Positions 6,921 through 9,085 of a stretch of 9,085 nucleotides of DNA are shown here, piece after piece (within the stretch, counting starts at the first letter, position 1; every line of letters starts with the position of its first letter). Source of the DNA: an uncultured Acetatifactor sp. GTDB taxonomy: Bacteria > Bacillota > Clostridia > Lachnospirales > Lachnospiraceae. Position numbers and translations under genes: made by a program. The stretch lies in the NCBI GenBank assembly GCA_910578995.1, contig CAJTSY010000025.1, positions 1 through 9,085 on the forward strand, in the 5' to 3' direction. The notes beneath the pieces are model-generated. The model had not been told where the DNA came from. It did no database searches and worked only from the letters and a program-made list of their open reading frames with translations.

Positions 6921-7685
6921 ATGGAAGAGATGTCAGTACTGATTGCGAGGTCACAGGCAGGAGAAAGGGATGCGAGGGAAGTACTGATAGAAAACAATCT
7001 TGGTCTGGTGCGCCATATTGTGAAGCGCTTTTCCGGCAGGGGGCACGACCTGGAGGACTTATTCCAGATAGGCGTAATAGGACTGATAAAAGCAATTGAC
7101 AAATTTGACCTGACCCTGGGACTGAAGTTTTCCACTTACGCGGTGCCCATGATCACAGGGGAGATCAAGCGCTTCCTGCGGGATGACGGCCCGGTAAAGG
7201 TGTCCCGAACCATCAAGGAAAACGGGATGAAGGTAAAGCTTGCCAGACAGCGCCTGCAGGCATCGGAAGGAAGGGAACCCACGGTGCAGGAGATCGCGGG
7301 GGAGACCGGGCTTGCACTGGAGGACGTTGTGCTGGCCATGGAGGCCTCTGCGGAGGTGGAGTCCATATATGCGGCAGTCTACCAGGATGACGGCAGCGAG
7401 GTATATCTGGTGGACAAGGTGGTCAGGGGAGGCAGCGGTTCCCTGGGCAGCAGTGCGGTGGGAGGCTGTGACGGGGAGGATGCGGAAAAGGAGAAACTGC
7501 TGGACCACATGCTGCTGGGACAGCTTCTGGACACCCTGGAGCCAAGGGACAGGGATCTGATCTGCATGCGCTATTTCCGGAATATGACACAGACACAGAT
7601 CGCGTCCAGCCTTGGGGTCAGCCAGGTACAGGTCAGCCGTATGGAGAAGAAAATACTGCGAAGTCTGCGTGAGAAGATTACTTAA
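6921..7685 (+). CDS. sigF: RNA polymerase sigma factor SigF
   Basis: Sigma-70-family factor that directs the first forespore-specific transcription during sporulation. Region 2 is unmistakable: LEDLFQIGVIGLIKAIDKFD (44-63) followed by the FSTYAVPMITGEIKRFLRDD block (70-89), then PVKVSRTIKE (91-100). Region 3 carries EPTVQEIAGETG. Region 4.2 has the helix-turn-helix MTQTQIASSLGVSQVQVSR (222-240). The assignment as sigma-F rather than the similar sigma-G rests on its place after spoIIAA and spoIIAB. Its 254 residues match the family length, but the distribution differs: the N terminus is shorter than in B. subtilis, while a Gly/Ser-rich segment at about 169-185 separates regions 3 and 4. The start is supported by GGAGG (6909-6913) seven bases upstream. 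The 43-base gap from spoIIAB contains no promoter that I can see. Confidence 0.95.
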   Translation: MEEMSVLIARSQAGERDAREVLIENNLGLVRHIVKRFSGRGHDLEDLFQIGVIGLIKAIDKFDLTLGLKFSTYAVPMITGEIKRFLRDDGPVKVSRTIKENGMKVKLARQRLQASEGREPTVQEIAGETGLALEDVVLAMEASAEVESIYAAVYQDDGSEVYLVDKVVRGGSGSLGSSAVGGCDGEDAEKEKLLDHMLLGQLLDTLEPRDRDLICMRYFRNMTQTQIASSLGVSQVQVSRMEKKILRSLREKIT

Positions 7686-7698
7686 CTTTTTATAAAAT

Positions 7699-7717
7699 GC
7701 AGAAATCTGCTTTTCTT
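7699..7717 (+). terminator. Weak hairpin and T-rich tail after sigF
   Basis: GCAG (7699-7702) and CTGC (7707-7710) can pair around a four-base loop, followed by TTTTCTT. A run of A upstream could pair with the T run to lengthen the stem past one mismatch. The stem is short, so termination here would be partial at best and the sigF transcript may read into the GH25 gene. Confidence 0.35.
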
Positions 7718-7730
7718 ATGAGGCCAATTC

Positions 7731-7760
7731 GTTTACTATAAAAGGGTAACGGAAAAAACA
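7731..7760 (+). promoter_or_regulatory. Predicted sigma-F promoter for the GH25 gene
   Basis: GTTTA at 7731-7735 fits all five positions of the sigma-F -35 pattern GYWTA. After exactly 15 bases, GGAAAAAACA at 7751-7760 fits nine of ten positions of the -10 pattern GGNRANANTW (C instead of T at the ninth). The consensus is that of B. subtilis sigma-F, recalled from the literature. Transcription would begin near 7767, about 42 bases before the ATG. A competing sigma-A -10-like TATAAA at 7737-7742 lacks a good -35 element. Because sigF itself ends 45 bases upstream, this would place a sigma-F target directly after its regulator. Confidence 0.6.
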
Positions 7761-7808
7761 ACCCCGGCGGCTGTCCGGCGGTTATGATATTTTACCAGAG
7801 GAGATTCT

Positions 7809-9020
7809 ATGAAATTAAAGACGGATAACGGAACGGAGAGAGGCATGGAGGACAAAATGGCCGGAAGGCGGAGACGCAGGCGCGGGCTGGGGCCCCTGAG
7901 TATGCTGGCGTGCCTGGCGGCCATGGTGGCTGTGATGTTTTTGACGGCTTCCATATGTGCCTGGGTGGCAGGAAAGCTTAAGGAGGCGGAGCCTGTGTCC
8001 GGGGATGCCGGTTCCGGGCCGGAAGGGACAGGCCAGGAGGTGGAGGCTGTCGTCAACTATGTGGACATTGACCGGGACGGAAATGTGCTGGATGCGGCGG
8101 GGAATGTGGTCGGGGTATTGTCCGGCTCTCCGGGTTATTCCCAGGCGGAGCTTGACGAGCAGGTGGACATTGCAAGGCAGGCGGCTTCCGCCCAGGTTCT
8201 GGAGAGTATCCGGAACGGACTGGATGCGGGGGAAAGCGTCCTGGAGACACTGAGGCCCTTTTATCCGGACGACCTTGTGGTATACAGCGGGGGAAAGTAC
8301 AATTTCGTACCGATTAACCGCAGCCTGAAGATGCATTCCTACGATGCGGCCAATCTGAATCAGATGGAGAACGGGGAGTACCAGTACCTGCAGGACGGCG
8401 TGGTGGTCTCCCGCAAGGGCATTGATGTGTCCAGACACCAGGGCGCCATCGACTGGAACCTGGTGGCCGGGGACGGAGTGGAGTTCGCCTTCATCAGGGT
8501 GGGCTACAGGGGGTACGGCAGCGGGAAGATGGTGGAGGACGAGTATTTTCAGGACAATATCCAGGGAGCCATCCAGGCGGGCATTAAGGTCGGGGTATAT
8601 TTTTACAGCCAGGCCATCAGCAGGGAGGAGGTTCTGGAGGAGGCGGAGTTTGTGCTGGAAAAGATTGCCCCTTATAAAATTGACTGTCCCGTGGTCTTTG
8701 ATGTGGAGAAGGTGGCGGATGCAGGCGGAAGGATGAACGGGATTTCTGTTGAAGACAGGACTGCCTTCACGGCCCTGTTCTGTGAGACCATTGAAAATGC
8801 CGGTTACAGGCCCATGATTTACCACAACACGGAGATGGGGGTAATGATGCTTGGACTGGAAGCCCTGGAGGGTTATGACAAGTGGTTTGCGGCGTACAGC
8901 GACGTGTTTTACTATCCCTATGAACACAGGATCTGGCAGTATTCACAGACAGGCCGTGTCCAGGGAATCCAGGGGGATGTGGATCTGAATATCAGCTTCG
9001 GGCCTCTGTGGGAGGAATAA
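7809..9020 (+). CDS. Membrane-anchored GH25 muramidase
   Basis: A 403-residue predicted peptidoglycan hydrolase of glycoside hydrolase family 25, which cleaves between N-acetylmuramic acid and N-acetylglucosamine. An Arg-rich cytoplasmic head (20-25) precedes one membrane segment at about 28-54, so the rest should lie outside the membrane. Residues 55-80 are a Gly/Pro/Glu linker. Residues 80-200 form a region I cannot assign, including DIDRDGNVLD (86-95), which resembles the start of a calcium-binding loop. The GH25 domain covers about 203-400: KGIDVSRHQG with Asp206, the catalytic-type VVFDVEK with Asp298 and Glu300, and the terminal GDVDLN. All expected acidic residues are present. The start is supported by AGAGGAG (7797-7803) five bases before the ATG. 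It follows sigF and a predicted sigma-F promoter, suggesting forespore expression and a role in remodelling septal or forespore peptidoglycan. Prophage lysin is less likely because of the anchor and the context. Confidence 0.88.
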   Translation: MKLKTDNGTERGMEDKMAGRRRRRRGLGPLSMLACLAAMVAVMFLTASICAWVAGKLKEAEPVSGDAGSGPEGTGQEVEAVVNYVDIDRDGNVLDAAGNVVGVLSGSPGYSQAELDEQVDIARQAASAQVLESIRNGLDAGESVLETLRPFYPDDLVVYSGGKYNFVPINRSLKMHSYDAANLNQMENGEYQYLQDGVVVSRKGIDVSRHQGAIDWNLVAGDGVEFAFIRVGYRGYGSGKMVEDEYFQDNIQGAIQAGIKVGVYFYSQAISREEVLEEAEFVLEKIAPYKIDCPVVFDVEKVADAGGRMNGISVEDRTAFTALFCETIENAGYRPMIYHNTEMGVMMLGLEALEGYDKWFAAYSDVFYYPYEHRIWQYSQTGRVQGIQGDVDLNISFGPLWEE

Positions 9021-9024
9021 TCCG

Positions 9025-9084
9025 GCCCGGACGGCATGGCGGGAATTCATCCGGGCAGAACGGCGGCTGCAGGGGAAGCCCCTG
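9025..9084 (+). terminator. Hairpins after the GH25 gene, possible terminator
   Basis: Two inverted repeats follow the stop. GCCCGGA (9025-9031) pairs with TCCGGGC (9050-9056) around an 18-base loop. CAGGGG (9070-9075) pairs with CCCCTG (9079-9084) around AAG. No T run follows the first, and the window ends one base after the second, so a T run could lie just beyond. The second is the better terminator candidate. Confidence 0.35.
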
Positions 9085-9085
9085 A

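Noticed and set aside
6874..6942. Short frame starting at the ATG overlapping the spoIIAB stop
   Set aside because: It encodes only 22 residues, is out of frame with sigF, and sigF has its own well-spaced ribosome binding site.
7760..7783. Hairpin AACCCCGG / CCGGCGGTT (one bulge) in the GH25 leader
   Set aside because: If the sigma-F promoter is right, transcription starts near 7767, so the 5' arm would be mostly untranscribed. It has no T run and does not cover the ribosome binding site.
7815..8927. 370-codon open frame on the minus strand opposite the GH25 gene
   Set aside because: The + strand frame has a ribosome binding site, a membrane anchor and GH25 catalytic motifs; the minus frame has a low-complexity, His/Pro/Leu-rich product typical of an antisense shadow.
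1..9085. Search for CRISPR arrays, tRNA/rRNA genes, insertion sequences and prophage genes
   Set aside because: No regularly spaced repeats, tRNA-like cloverleaf, transposase or phage structural genes were found. The GH25 enzyme alone does not indicate a prophage.

Overview
This window looks like a chromosomal segment from an endospore-forming, moderately GC-rich member of the Clostridia, most likely Lachnospiraceae (Enterocloster/Clostridium clostridioforme-like). That placement is inferred from gene content, protein style and composition; no database search was run. All convincing genes lie on the + strand and the order is compact: valS, folC, an uncharacterised 54-codon gene, a zinc-ribbon/TPR membrane protein, then the sporulation operon spoIIAA-spoIIAB-sigF, then a membrane-anchored GH25 muramidase.

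Region 1 (1-4554) is housekeeping. Valyl-tRNA synthetase (122-2842) is complete, with HIGH and KFSKS motifs, an editing domain, two Cys pairs and the C-terminal coiled coil. A 235-base gap containing a perfect 9-bp hairpin leads to folC, which starts with TTG. A short gene (4390-4554) begins inside the 3' end of folC and ends two bases before the next start, so folC, the small gene and the TPR gene look translationally packed.

Region 2 (4557-6033) holds a 468-residue protein with an N-terminal zinc ribbon, TPRs, one membrane segment, a coiled coil and C-terminal TPRs. It is closed by the clearest terminator in the window (stem plus six T).

Region 3 (6057-7685) is the forespore sigma-F switch: SpoIIAA (anti-anti-sigma), SpoIIAB (anti-sigma kinase) and sigma-F. 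Compared with the Bacillus subtilis proteins as I remember them, SpoIIAB has a Gly/Ala-rich insertion after its N box, and sigma-F has a Gly/Ser-rich stretch between regions 3 and 4. The spoIIAA start lies so close behind the terminator that no complete promoter fits between them.

Region 4 (7686-9085) contains what I consider the best lead. A sequence with the layout of a sigma-F promoter (GTTTA, 15 bases, GGAAAAAACA) precedes a GH25 muramidase with an N-terminal membrane anchor and about 120 residues of unassigned extracytoplasmic sequence. This suggests that the sigma-F operon is followed by its own target gene, a peptidoglycan hydrolase made in the forespore. This is inference from sequence and has no experimental support here.
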